Assembly: GCA_024277875.1 (NCBI GenBank)
Contig: JAJRUI010000131.1
Location: 1 to 56,342 of the forward strand
From: Deferrisomatales bacterium
GTDB taxonomy: Bacteria; Desulfobacterota; Deferrisomatia; Deferrisomatales; Deferrisomataceae
Length of the DNA: 56,342 bases
Direction of reading: 5' to 3'
Shown: piece by piece, positions 44,205 through 52,239 of the stretch
Position numbering within the stretch: position 1 is the stretch's first letter
How the letters are laid out: each line of letters opens with the position of its first letter
The notes under the pieces: generated by a model
Told to the model about the DNA's origin: nothing
The model's database searches: none
The model's input: the letters and a program-made list of their open reading frames with translations, nothing else
Translations under genes and position numbers: made by a program

Positions 44205-45184
44205 CCCGCCGGTGCCGGTGCCCGGGCCGACAGGCCCTGCGGCCGGTCCAGGATCTCCAGGGCCGACTCCACCAGCTCCCGGGTGTTGGGCTCGGCGTAG
44301 ATGCTGGCCTCCAGGTGGGGCCGGTACGCCGTGAGTACTTCCAGGAAGCCTTCCCGCGACAGGTGCCCCCTCCGGTACCTGCGCTTCAGGTGGGCCCGGA
44401 TCACCGACGCGGCCTTGAGCCCTGCGTGGCCCGTCGGGTCCGCCCGGAACGGCCATCCCTCCTCCCGGTCGATCAGGAACGCGAGCACCGCGTCCAGGGA
44501 CAGCCGCTTGTACCGGGCGACCCGCTGGGGGTCGAGTTCGACCCGGGACTGGGCCAGGGCCTGCCGGATGATCTCGTGCCACTTCCGGAACCGGCCCATC
44601 AGCACCACGGAGTTGAAGATCACCTTGTTGGTCTGGAACGACAACAGGGTGCGGGACAGCACGGCCTTGAGCAGGTCGTCGTTGTCCTGGTGCATCTGCC
44701 GGCTGATCCGGTACGGGATCGTCCACACCTCGTCCGGCGCGTGGGTGTCGAACCGGACCTCCCAGTAGGTGTGGCGCATCGCCCGGGTGTTGAAGCTCAG
44801 GATCGTCTTGTACGGCACGAAGTAGTTGTGGGCCACCACGTCCGCCGCGAGATGAGACAGGTACCCCCACGCGAATGCCTCCTGGGAGGGCCGGGCCGCG
44901 CGCTCGAGCACCTCGAGCCCGAACGTCCACCGGTGGCAGTGGCGCAGGTAGTGGGTGAACCGCTTGGCCACCACGATGTCGGCCGCGATCGTGCCGTACA
45001 GGTAGTCCAGGGCGTGGGTCCGGAGCAGATCCTGGAGGGGGACGGGAAGCAGCCCCAGGTTCGCGAGGACTTGGGTTCCGAGTTCCAGGTGGGTCGCCGG
45101 GCCCCACGCCCACGCTGCCGCAGGAAGGAGCACGGCGACGAGCGTCAGGACGGCCACCCGAGCCAGGAAGGCCAGGGGGATCAT
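44201..45184 (-). CDS. Secreted or membrane-anchored zinc-dependent phospholipase C-like (S1/P1-type) protein
   Basis: 327 residues from ATG at 45184. A hydrophobic N-terminus (about 1-26, ending AAAWA) looks like a signal peptide. After cleavage the chain starts WGPATHLELG, as in zinc-dependent phospholipase C, whose mature N-terminal Trp and early His bind zinc. YLYGTIAADIV, HCHRWTFG and AWGYLSHLAADVVAHNYFVP supply further His/Asp ligands of the trinuclear site. Enzymatic activity is unproven; such proteins are common in deltaproteobacteria. An upstream in-frame extension to 45304 runs into the rlmN promoter region and was rejected. Confidence 0.8.
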   Translation of the reverse strand: MIPLAFLARVAVLTLVAVLLPAAAWAWGPATHLELGTQVLANLGLLPVPLQDLLRTHALDYLYGTIAADIVVAKRFTHYLRHCHRWTFGLEVLERAARPSQEAFAWGYLSHLAADVVAHNYFVPYKTILSFNTRAMRHTYWEVRFDTHAPDEVWTIPYRISRQMHQDNDDLLKAVLSRTLLSFQTNKVIFNSVVLMGRFRKWHEIIRQALAQSRVELDPQRVARYKRLSLDAVLAFLIDREEGWPFRADPTGHAGLKAASVIRAHLKRRYRRGHLSREGFLEVLTAYRPHLEASIYAEPNTRELVESALEILDRPQGLSARAPAPAG

Positions 45185-45238
45185 GGGGCGGAGTATATCC
45201 CCGGCCGGGCAAGGGGTCAAAGGCGCGAGCGGCGCTCG

Positions 45239-45268
45239 TTGACTCGTCGAGAACCCTCGGGGTATAAA
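45239..45268 (+). promoter_or_regulatory. Sigma-70-type promoter for rlmN and following genes
   Basis: TTGACT (45239-45244), 18-bp spacer and TATAAA (45263-45268), 56 bp upstream of the rlmN ATG. The block is clearly AT-richer than its surroundings. Confidence 0.65.
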
Positions 45269-45324
45269 CACAACTCCCCGGTTTTCCAGCCCGTTTCGCT
45301 TCAACCCGAACCCGACGGCCGGCC

Positions 45325-46353
45325 ATGACCCGACCCTCCCACCTCCTGGATCTCGACCTGCCGGGGCTCGAGGCGTACTTCGCCTCCCTGGGGGAACGGC
45401 CGTTCCACGCCCGCCAGGTGATGCGCTGGGTGTACAAGCGCGGCGCCACCGGGTTCGACGCGATGACCGACCTGTCGGCCGGCCTGCGCGAGCGCCTGGC
45501 CCGGGAGGCCAGCCTGGCCGTACCCCGGGTGGCGGCGGAGCACGAGAGCCGGGACGGCACGCGCAAGCTCCTGCTGGAACTCGGGGACGGCAAGCGAGTC
45601 GAGACCGTGCTGATCCCGGACGCAGGCCGGATCACCCAGTGCGTCTCGACCCAGGTCGGGTGCGCCATGGGGTGCGCCTTCTGCCGCACCGGCACCCAGG
45701 GGTACGAGCGCAACCTGACCGCCGGCGAGATCGTGGGCCAGGTGGTGCTGGGCCAGCGCAGGGCGGGTGCCCGGATCACCAACGTGGTGTTCATGGGCAT
45801 GGGCGAGCCCCTGCACAACCGGGACAATGTGGTCCGGGCGGTGCGGATCCTGGGCTCGGACCACGGGCTCAACATCACCCGGCGCCGGCTCACCGTGTCC
45901 ACCTCGGGGCTCGTGGACGAGATGCGGCGGCTGCCCGCGGACGTGCTCCCGGCCCTGGCGGTCAGCCTCAACGCCACCACCGACGCGGTGCGCGACCGGT
46001 TGATGCCGGTGAACCGGCGGTGGCCGATCGCCGAGCTGCTGGGCGCCCTCAAAGACCTGCCCCTGCCGCCCCGTGCCCGGTACACCATCGAGTACGTGCT
46101 GCTCGGGGGCGTGAACGACACGCCCGACGATGCCCGGCGGCTGGTTCGGCTGCTGTCGGACGTGCGGTGCAAGGTGAACCTGATCGCGTACAACCCCCAC
46201 CCGGACAGCCCGTTCCGGGCGCCGGACCCGGCCGCGGTGGAGGCGTTCCAGGCGCACCTGCTGGCCAAGAACTTCACCGCGATCCTGCGCAAGAGCCGGG
46301 GCGAGGACATCCTGGCCGCGTGCGGCCAGCTCAAGGCCGACACCGCCAACTGA
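45325..46353 (+). CDS. rlmN: Dual-specificity 23S rRNA/tRNA adenine-C2 methyltransferase
   Basis: 342 residues. Radical-SAM motif CAMGCAFC (C113, C117, C120) within CVSTQVGCAMGCAFCRTGTQ. MGMGEPLHN, TVSTSGLV and SLNATTD are RlmN landmarks, and the C-terminal ILAACGQLK holds the methyl-carrying Cys. It methylates A2503 of 23S rRNA and A37 of some tRNAs. It is the first gene of a likely unit with mtnP and the PfkB kinase. Confidence 0.95.
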   Translation: MTRPSHLLDLDLPGLEAYFASLGERPFHARQVMRWVYKRGATGFDAMTDLSAGLRERLAREASLAVPRVAAEHESRDGTRKLLLELGDGKRVETVLIPDAGRITQCVSTQVGCAMGCAFCRTGTQGYERNLTAGEIVGQVVLGQRRAGARITNVVFMGMGEPLHNRDNVVRAVRILGSDHGLNITRRRLTVSTSGLVDEMRRLPADVLPALAVSLNATTDAVRDRLMPVNRRWPIAELLGALKDLPLPPRARYTIEYVLLGGVNDTPDDARRLVRLLSDVRCKVNLIAYNPHPDSPFRAPDPAAVEAFQAHLLAKNFTAILRKSRGEDILAACGQLKADTAN

Positions 46354-46354
46354 A

Positions 46355-46373
46355 ACCGATCACGAGTCACGAG
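46355..46373 (+). repeat. Short octad repeat between rlmN and mtnP
   Basis: ACCGATCACGAGTCACGAG: two to three degenerate octads (CCGATCAC, GAGTCACG) fill most of the 27-bp gap. Confidence 0.5.
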
Positions 46374-46380
46374 GACCCAC

Positions 46381-47250
46381 ATGGACAGCGCCATCGGCAT
46401 CATCGGGGGGAGCGGGCTGTACGAGATGGACGGGCTCGAAGACGTGCGGGAGGTGGTGCTGGCCACCCCGTTCGGCAGTCCGTCGGACACGCTGGTCGAG
46501 GGGTGGTACGCCGGCCGCCGGCTGGTGTTCCTGCCCCGCCACGGACGGGGTCACCGGTTCCTGCCGTCCGAGGTGCCGTACCGGGCCAACGTCTGGGCGC
46601 TGCGCAGCCTGGGGGTGGGCCGGGTGCTCTCCCTGTCCGCGGTGGGCAGCCTGGACGAAGACCTCCGGCCCGGGGACATCTGCCTGCCCGACCAGTTCAT
46701 CGACCGGACCTGGGGCCGGCCGAACACGTTCTTCGGCAACGGCATCGTGGGCCACGTGGCCCTGGCCGACCCGGTGTGCGCCGACCTGGCCGGAGCGGTG
46801 TGGGACACCCGCGGCGCGGTGGGCGCCCGGTTCCACCGGGGTGGCGCGTACCTGTGCATCCAGGGGCCCCAGTTCTCGACCCGGGCCGAGTCCCACCTGT
46901 ACCGGTCCTGGGGCGCCCGGGTGATCGGCATGACCAACGCCACCGAGGCCCGGCTCGCCCGGGAGGCCGAGCTGTGCTACACCACGGTGGCCCTGGTGAC
47001 CGACTACGACTGCTGGCACGAGGCCGAGGACGAGGTGAGCGTGGAGGCGGTGCTCGAGGTGCTCCACCGGAACGTGGACACGGCCAAGCGGATCGTGCAG
47101 GAGACGGTGAAGCGCCTGCCCGAGACGCGGTCGTGTCCGTGCCGCGACGCGGCCCGCTACGCGGTGCTCACCGATCCGGCGGCCATCCCGCCCGAGACCC
47201 GGCGGGCCGTGGACCTGTTGTTTGGCCGATACCTGGAGGCCGGGGGATGA
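46381..47250 (+). CDS. mtnP: S-methyl-5'-thioadenosine phosphorylase
   Basis: 289 residues. IGIIGGSGLYEMDGLED, PRHGRGHRFLPSEVPYRANVWALRSLGV and IQGPQFSTRAESHLYRSWGARVIGMTNATEARLAREAELCY are the MTAP signatures for phosphate, ribose and base binding. It cleaves methylthioadenosine (a by-product of AdoMet use) and possibly 5'-deoxyadenosine made by the radical-SAM enzymes nearby. It overlaps the PfkB kinase start by four bases (ATGA), so the products may act in sequence. Confidence 0.93.
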   Translation: MDSAIGIIGGSGLYEMDGLEDVREVVLATPFGSPSDTLVEGWYAGRRLVFLPRHGRGHRFLPSEVPYRANVWALRSLGVGRVLSLSAVGSLDEDLRPGDICLPDQFIDRTWGRPNTFFGNGIVGHVALADPVCADLAGAVWDTRGAVGARFHRGGAYLCIQGPQFSTRAESHLYRSWGARVIGMTNATEARLAREAELCYTTVALVTDYDCWHEAEDEVSVEAVLEVLHRNVDTAKRIVQETVKRLPETRSCPCRDAARYAVLTDPAAIPPETRRAVDLLFGRYLEAGG

Positions 47251-48167
47251 GCAACGACCTGCTGGTGGTGGGCTCGGTGGCGATCGACTCGGTGGAGACC
47301 CCGTTCGGCCGGGAGGACGAGGCCTTGGGGGGCTCGGCCCTGTACTTTACGGCCGCGGCGAGCCTGTTCGCCAAGGTGCGGCTCGTGGCCGTGGTGGGGG
47401 AGGACTTCCCCCTGGAGCGGATCGCGTTTTTGTCCGAGCGCGAGGCCGACCTGTCGGGCCTCGACCGCCGGCCCGGCCGCACGTTCCGGTGGAAGGGCCG
47501 GTACGGGTTCGACCTGAACGAGGCCCACACCCTGGAGACCCACCTGAACGTGTTCGAGGCGTTCGTGCCCGAGCTGACCCCCGAGCAACGGGCGTGCCCG
47601 TACGTGTTCCTGGCCAACATCGACCCGGATCTCCAGCAGCGGGTGCTCGACCAGGTGGACGCCCCCCGGTTCGTGGCCCTGGACACCATGAACTTCTGGA
47701 TCGAGGGCAAGCGCCGGAGCCTGGTGGAGGCGATCGGCCGGGTAAACCTGGTGGTCCTGAACGACGCCGAGGCCCGGATGCTGGCCGGGGAGCCCAACCT
47801 GGTGCGGGCGGCCCAGGAGATCCTGTCCTGGGGGCCGGACGGGGTGGTCGTGAAGCAGGGGGAGTACGGCGCGATCTACTTCGCGGACCACCACGTGTTC
47901 TCGGCGCCCGCGTACCCCCTGGAGGCCGTGTTCGACCCCACCGGGGCCGGGGACAGCTTTGCCGGCGGGTTGATGGGCTACCTGGCGAGCACCGGCAACG
48001 AGGACCCCGACAACATCCGCCGGGCCATCGTGTTCGGGTCGGCCCTGGCCAGTTTCGACGTGGAGGCGTTCAGCTTCCGCCGGCTGGAGACCCTGACCTA
48101 CCCGGAGGTGGCCGAACGGTTCCGGGCGTTCAAGGCCCTGACCCACTTCGAGGCCGAGCTGGACTGA
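47247..48167 (+). CDS. PfkB-family sugar/nucleoside kinase
   Basis: 306 residues from ATG at 47247, which overlaps the mtnP stop. LLVVGSVAIDSVETPFG and ALGGSALYFTAAAS at the N-terminus and DPTGAGDSFAGGLMGYL with the catalytic Asp near the C-terminus define the ribokinase/PfkB fold. The substrate is not evident. The tight coupling to mtnP suggests a sugar or nucleoside arising in methylthioadenosine/5'-deoxyadenosine salvage, but that is inference. Confidence 0.87.
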   Translation: MSNDLLVVGSVAIDSVETPFGREDEALGGSALYFTAAASLFAKVRLVAVVGEDFPLERIAFLSEREADLSGLDRRPGRTFRWKGRYGFDLNEAHTLETHLNVFEAFVPELTPEQRACPYVFLANIDPDLQQRVLDQVDAPRFVALDTMNFWIEGKRRSLVEAIGRVNLVVLNDAEARMLAGEPNLVRAAQEILSWGPDGVVVKQGEYGAIYFADHHVFSAPAYPLEAVFDPTGAGDSFAGGLMGYLASTGNEDPDNIRRAIVFGSALASFDVEAFSFRRLETLTYPEVAERFRAFKALTHFEAELD

Positions 48168-48173
48168 CCGGGT

Positions 48174-48203
48174 GCTGAAAAACCCCGTCCGCGGGTTTTC
48201 AGC
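48174..48203. terminator. Hairpin between convergent pfkB-type and response-regulator genes
   Basis: GCTGAAAAACCC (48174-48185) pairs with GGGTTTTCAGC (48193-48203) with one bulged A and a seven-base loop. The A/T-rich arms give a short U-run on either strand, so it can serve both genes. It overlaps the stop codon of the receiver gene. Confidence 0.55.
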
Positions 48204-48561
48204 CACGGCCTCCCGGGGCCACGCGCCGGACCGTGCGTTTCAGGGGTTCGAGGTCCGGGGACTTCACCACGTACGCATCCGCGCCCGGCGGGGCCTCTTC
48301 GCCGGGCGGGGGACCGAACGCGGTGAACAGGATCACGGGCAGCCGCGGGCGGGCCGCCTTGAGGCGGGCCAGGACGTCCAGCCCCCCCAGGCCCGGCATC
48401 TTGAGGTCGAGGATCACCAGGTCGGGCGGCCGGTGACGGACCGCCTCCAACCCCGAAGAGCCGTCGGCGGCTGTCTCCACGTGGTGGCCGTCCAGGACGA
48501 GTTCTTCCCGAACGAGGAACCGGATGCTCTCGTCGTCGTCGATCAGCAGGATCCTGGCCAT
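48199..48561 (-). CDS. Stand-alone response-regulator receiver protein
   Basis: 120 residues, a single CheY-like domain. DDD at 8-10 forms the acidic pocket, D52 in LVILDLKMPG is the phosphorylation site, T80 in LFTAFG and K100 in YVVKSPD complete the switch set. There is no output domain and no kinase gene nearby, so the partner is unknown. It is transcribed away from the TPR lipoprotein gene; the two possible ATG codons share one CCATGG. Confidence 0.9.
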   Translation of the reverse strand: MARILLIDDDESIRFLVREELVLDGHHVETAADGSSGLEAVRHRPPDLVILDLKMPGLGGLDVLARLKAARPRLPVILFTAFGPPPGEEAPPGADAYVVKSPDLEPLKRTVRRVAPGGRG

Positions 48562-49384
48562 GGACCGGCGCTCCGCCCCCCCCCAGGGGGGCCCCGCCGC
48601 GCGGGGTGGACGGGCATCATATCTCTGCCGGGGTGCGTGTCAACTCACCGTCGTGTTCCTGGTTCTCGCCGGGGTTGCCGGGTGCGGCGGCGCGGCCCGG
48701 GAGGCCCAGGTCAAGGACGCCGAGGCGTACTACAAGCTGGGGCTGGCGTTCCTGATGGAGGGGCGGCCGGCCCCGGCCCTCCAGAAGCTGTCCCGGGCCG
48801 AGACCCTGACCCCGGACGACCCCAAGGTGCTCAACGCCCTGGGCCTGGCGTACTGGGCCCGGGGAGAGGCCGGCCTGGCCGAGGCCAAGTTCCGGAAGGC
48901 CGTGGGGGTGGACCCGAAGTTCGCCGACGCGTGGAACAACCTGGGCGCCCTGTACCTGTCCCAGGAGCGGTACGACAAGGCGATCCCGCCCCTGGAGAAG
49001 GCCCTGTCCAACGTGTTCTACACCACCCAGGAACGGGCGCTGACCAACCTGGGCTGGGCCCTGCACAAGGTGGGGCGAACGGCCGAGGGCAAGCGCAAGC
49101 TGATCGACGCGGTGGAGGTGGCACCCGGGTTCCCCCTGGCCCACAAGAACCTGGGGATGCTGTACTACGACGAGGGCGACTACGAAGCAGCCCTGGCCGA
49201 ACTGGACCGGGCGGCCCGGTCGGTCCCGGACGACGGCGAGGTCCAGCTGTACCGGGGGTTGTGCCTGCTGCGCACGGGCAACAAAGATGAGGCCCGAAAG
49301 GCGCTCGAGAAGGCGTGGCGCCTGTCGCCCCGGGACGAGGTGGGGCGGTCGGCCAAGGCGTATCTGGACCTGCTGACCCCCTGA
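48560..49384 (+). CDS. TPR-repeat lipoprotein
   Basis: 274 residues if ATG at 48560 is used. A hydrophobic stretch ending in LVLAGVAGC fits a lipoprotein signal with lipobox VAGC. At least five TPR units follow (AYYKLGLAFLMEGRPAPALQKL, VLNALGLAYWARGEAGLAEAKF, AWNNLGALYLSQERYDKAIPPL, ALTNLGWALHKVGRTAEGKRKL, AHKNLGMLYYDEGDYEAALAEL). The layout is like PilF/NlpI. The start is uncertain: GTG at 48653 gives a signal peptide with no positive residues, ATG 48560 a long one overlapping the divergent gene's start. rodZ follows after 9 bp. Confidence 0.8.
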   Translation: MDRRSAPPQGGPAARGGRASYLCRGACQLTVVFLVLAGVAGCGGAAREAQVKDAEAYYKLGLAFLMEGRPAPALQKLSRAETLTPDDPKVLNALGLAYWARGEAGLAEAKFRKAVGVDPKFADAWNNLGALYLSQERYDKAIPPLEKALSNVFYTTQERALTNLGWALHKVGRTAEGKRKLIDAVEVAPGFPLAHKNLGMLYYDEGDYEAALAELDRAARSVPDDGEVQLYRGLCLLRTGNKDEARKALEKAWRLSPRDEVGRSAKAYLDLLTP

Positions 49385-49393
49385 GGAGGCGCC

Positions 49394-50284
49394 ATGGACG
49401 CTGCCGGCACCCGAGGTTTCGGCGAGACCCTGCGACAGGCCCGGGACCGGGCCGGCCGCACCACGGCCCAGGTGGCGGCCACCACCCGGATCCAGGAGAA
49501 GTACGTGATCGCCCTGGAGGCCGAGGACTGGGAGGCGCTTCCGGCCGGGGTGATCGGCCGGGGGTTCGTCCGGGTGCTGGCCCGGGAGTACGGCGAACCG
49601 GCGGCAGCGTGGGTGGACCTGTACCGGGCGGCCCGGGGCGAGCCCGAGGACCCCCCGGACTACGCCCTGCCCGAGCCCGACTGGACGGTGAAGCTGCGCC
49701 ACCGCCGGCGCCTGGGGCCGGTGGGCGCGGTGGTGCTCCTGCTGGCCGGGTGCGCCGTGGGCGTGTGGCTCTGGCAGCCGTGGGCCGTGCCAGTGGTGCC
49801 GGAGCCCGCCCCGACCCGCCCCCTGGCTGCGGAACCGGCCCCGCCGCCGGACCCGGCGCTGGAACGGTCCGCCACGGCGGAGGCGGCCGTGGCCGTTGCC
49901 GAACCCGCCCGGCCCGAGGCCATGCCGGCCGCCGCTCCCGAGCCGGCTGCCGAACCCCCTGCGCCGGCCGCCCGGCCGGCGCAGCCGGAACCCGCTCCGG
50001 CCGAGGCCCCGGCGCCGCCCCGGGCCGTGCCCCACCGCCTCGAGGTCCGGGCGGTGGAGCGCACCTGGATCCGGGTGCGCGCCGACGGCGGCGAGGCCCG
50101 GGACCGGGTGCTCCGGCCCGGCGAGGCGGCCACGTTCACGGCCGGCGACCGGCTCGAGTTCAAGACCGGCAACGCGGGCGGCATCCGGCTGGCGTGGGAC
50201 GGCGAGGCGCTGAAGGTGCCGGGGGAGCCCGGCCAGGTGCGCACCTTGACGTTCCCGGCCGACCTGGAGCACCTGCGGCCGTGA
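49394..50284 (+). CDS. rodZ: RodZ-like cytoskeletal/cell-shape protein
   Basis: 296 residues. N-terminal HTH_25 domain (about 8-75: GETLRQARDRAGRTTAQVAATTRIQEKYVIALE, then GVIGRGFVRVLAREYG), a basic stretch RHRRR, one membrane helix (about 108-128), a long Pro/Ala/Glu-rich periplasmic linker and a C-terminal DUF4115 beta domain (ERTWIRVRADGGE, LKTG-like end). RodZ links MreB to the membrane and helps set rod shape. It sits between the TPR lipoprotein and the nucleoside phosphorylase, overlapping the latter by four bases. Confidence 0.88.
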   Translation: MDAAGTRGFGETLRQARDRAGRTTAQVAATTRIQEKYVIALEAEDWEALPAGVIGRGFVRVLAREYGEPAAAWVDLYRAARGEPEDPPDYALPEPDWTVKLRHRRRLGPVGAVVLLLAGCAVGVWLWQPWAVPVVPEPAPTRPLAAEPAPPPDPALERSATAEAAVAVAEPARPEAMPAAAPEPAAEPPAPAARPAQPEPAPAEAPAPPRAVPHRLEVRAVERTWIRVRADGGEARDRVLRPGEAATFTAGDRLEFKTGNAGGIRLAWDGEALKVPGEPGQVRTLTFPADLEHLRP

Positions 50285-51111
50285 CCGCCCGGCCGCCCGA
50301 CCCGGCTGCCGAAGCCGCGGCCGAGGCCCTGGGGCCAGCCTGGCGCGGGGTGGACGCCGTGGCCGTGCTGGGCTCGGGCCTCGGCGCGGCCGCCGACCGG
50401 CTGGAGGTCGAGGCCCGGGTTGCTGCCGGCGACCTGCCCGGGTGGGGCGGCGGCTCGGTGCCGGGCCACCGGGGCCGGCTGGTGCTCGCCCGCACGGCCG
50501 GCCGGCGGGTCGCGGTGTTCGACGGCCGGCGCCACCTGTACGAGGGCGCGCCGCCGGCCGAGGTGGCGCTGCCGGCCCGGCTGGCCGCGGCCCTGGGCGC
50601 CGGCGTGCTGGTGCTGCTCTCGGCGGTGGGCGGCGTGGACCCGGCCCTGGGCGTGGGGGACTGGGTGTTCGTGACCGACCACCTCAACTGGATGGGCCGC
50701 AACCCCCTGGAGGGGGTGGTCACCCCGGACGGACCGCCGTTCGTGGACCTGAGCCGCACCTACCGCACCGACCTGCTGGACTCGGTGCGGGCCCGGGCGC
50801 CGGGGGTGCGGGTCGAGCCCGGGGTGCTGGCCGCGTTCACCGGGCCCACCTACGAGACCCCGGCCGAGGTCCGGTGGGCGGCCGCGGCCGGCGCTGCCGC
50901 GGTAGGCATGTCCACCGTGCCCGAGGCCGTGTGGGCGCGGTTCCTGGACGTGGACGTGGTCGCCCTGGGCAGGGTGGCCAACCCGGCGGCCGGCCTGTGC
51001 CAGGCCCCCCTGGACCACGCGTCGGTGGTGGCCGAGGGCCGCCGGGGCGCGGCCGACGCGGCCGCGCTGCTCGAAGCCGCGGTGGCCGCGTGGGCCGAGG
51101 GCCAGGGGTAG
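50281..51111 (+). CDS. Purine-nucleoside phosphorylase (trimeric PNP family)
   Basis: 276 residues from GTG at 50281. VLGSGLGAAADRL is the phosphate-binding start, VPGHRGRLVLA carries the His, LLSAVGGVDPALGVGDWVFVTDHLNWMGRNPL and FTGPTYETPAEVRWAAAAGAAAVGMSTVPEA build the base and ribose pocket. It phosphorolyses inosine/guanosine-type nucleosides. It can deliver ribose- or deoxyribose-1-phosphate upstream of DeoC. No inducible-promoter features were seen. Confidence 0.93.
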   Translation: MTARPPDPAAEAAAEALGPAWRGVDAVAVLGSGLGAAADRLEVEARVAAGDLPGWGGGSVPGHRGRLVLARTAGRRVAVFDGRRHLYEGAPPAEVALPARLAAALGAGVLVLLSAVGGVDPALGVGDWVFVTDHLNWMGRNPLEGVVTPDGPPFVDLSRTYRTDLLDSVRARAPGVRVEPGVLAAFTGPTYETPAEVRWAAAAGAAAVGMSTVPEAVWARFLDVDVVALGRVANPAAGLCQAPLDHASVVAEGRRGAADAAALLEAAVAAWAEGQG

Positions 51112-51150
51112 TTCCGGCCGCTGTCCATCGCGTACAATCCCCGCAGGTTC

Positions 51151-51176
51151 CCGATCACCGATCACCCACCACCACC
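51151..51176 (+). repeat. Short octad repeat before the PP-loop enzyme gene
   Basis: CCGATCACCGATCACC followed by a CCACCACC run; two clear copies of CCGATCAC. A -10-like TACAAT lies just upstream at 51133-51138 without a good -35. Confidence 0.5.
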
Positions 51177-51185
51177 GAGGCCCCC

Positions 51186-52235
51186 ATGACCGACGCGCCG
51201 GAAGACGTGCGCACGCCCACCCCCGACGGCCCGGTCCGGGCCATCAGCCTGTTGTCCGGGGGGCTCGACTCGATCCTGGCCACCCGGGTCGTCCAGGACC
51301 AGGGGGTGGACGTGCTGGCCGTGCACTTCATCACCCCCTTTTTCGGCGACGACAAGCGGGGCCGGGAGGACGAGGTGGTCGCGTACTACCGGGACGCGTT
51401 CGGCATCCGGGCCCGGATCGTGGACGTGTCCGAGGCGTACCTGGACGTGCTGGCCGAGCCCCGGTACGGGTACGGCAAGAACTTCAACCCGTGCATCGAC
51501 TGCAAGATCTTCCTGCTGCGCCAGGCGGTGGAGATCCTGCACGCCGAGGGCGCCCGGTTCCTGGTCACGGGCGAGGTGCTGGGCCAGCGGCCCATGAGCC
51601 AGCGCCGCGACGCCATGAACGCCGTGGCCAAGCACTCCGGCGCCCGGGACATCCTGCTGCGGCCCCTGTCGGCCCTGAACCTGCCGATCACCGCGGCCGA
51701 GCGCAACGGCTGGGTGGACCGCAACCGCCTGTACGGGTTCCAGGGCCGCACCCGCAAGCCCCAGCTGGCGCTGGCCGAGAAGCTGGGCATCACCGAGTTC
51801 CCCACCCCGGCGGGCGGGTGCCGGCTCACCGACCCGGCGCTGGGCGCCCGGGTGCGCCGGTATTTCGAGACCGTGCCCCCGGCCGATCGCCGGCCCGACG
51901 ACGTGCGGCTCGTGCTGGTGGGCCGGCCGTTCCGCCTGCCGGGCGGCAGCTGGTTCACCCTGGGCCGCAATCAGGCCGAGAACCGGGTCGTGGAGCGCCT
52001 GGCCCGGCCCGGGGACGAGATCGTCCGGGCGGCCGGCCCGCCCGGCCCCCTGGGCGTGCTGCGGCCGTCCGGGGACCCGGACGACCGGGCCCGGGCCGCG
52101 GCCGTGCTGCTCCGGTACTGCCCCCGGGCCGGCCCCGGCACCCGGGTCGCGTTCGGGCCCGGCGTGGACCGGCCGGAACGGGTCGTGGACCCCGCCGAGG
52201 TGGACCGGGCCGGGATCGACGCGTGGAGGTTCTGA
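51186..52235 (+). CDS. PP-loop ATP-pyrophosphatase, tRNA-thiolation type, with C-terminal NFACT-R-like domain
   Basis: 349 residues. LLSGGLDSILATRVVQDQGVDVLAVHF is the PP-loop (SGGxDS) of the N-type ATP pyrophosphatases such as ThiI and MnmA. NPCIDCKIFLL adds a CxxC, and EVLGQRPMSQRRDAM and TPAGGCRLTDP are further conserved blocks with another Cys. From about 235 a second domain (LVLVGRPFRLPGGSWFTLGRNQAENRVV) resembles the NFACT RNA-binding domain. It most likely activates a tRNA uridine for sulfur insertion. It is neither classic ThiI (no THUMP, no rhodanese) nor MnmA. ATG at 51186. Confidence 0.75.
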   Translation: MTDAPEDVRTPTPDGPVRAISLLSGGLDSILATRVVQDQGVDVLAVHFITPFFGDDKRGREDEVVAYYRDAFGIRARIVDVSEAYLDVLAEPRYGYGKNFNPCIDCKIFLLRQAVEILHAEGARFLVTGEVLGQRPMSQRRDAMNAVAKHSGARDILLRPLSALNLPITAAERNGWVDRNRLYGFQGRTRKPQLALAEKLGITEFPTPAGGCRLTDPALGARVRRYFETVPPADRRPDDVRLVLVGRPFRLPGGSWFTLGRNQAENRVVERLARPGDEIVRAAGPPGPLGVLRPSGDPDDRARAAAVLLRYCPRAGPGTRVAFGPGVDRPERVVDPAEVDRAGIDAWRF

Positions 52236-52239
52236 CCGG

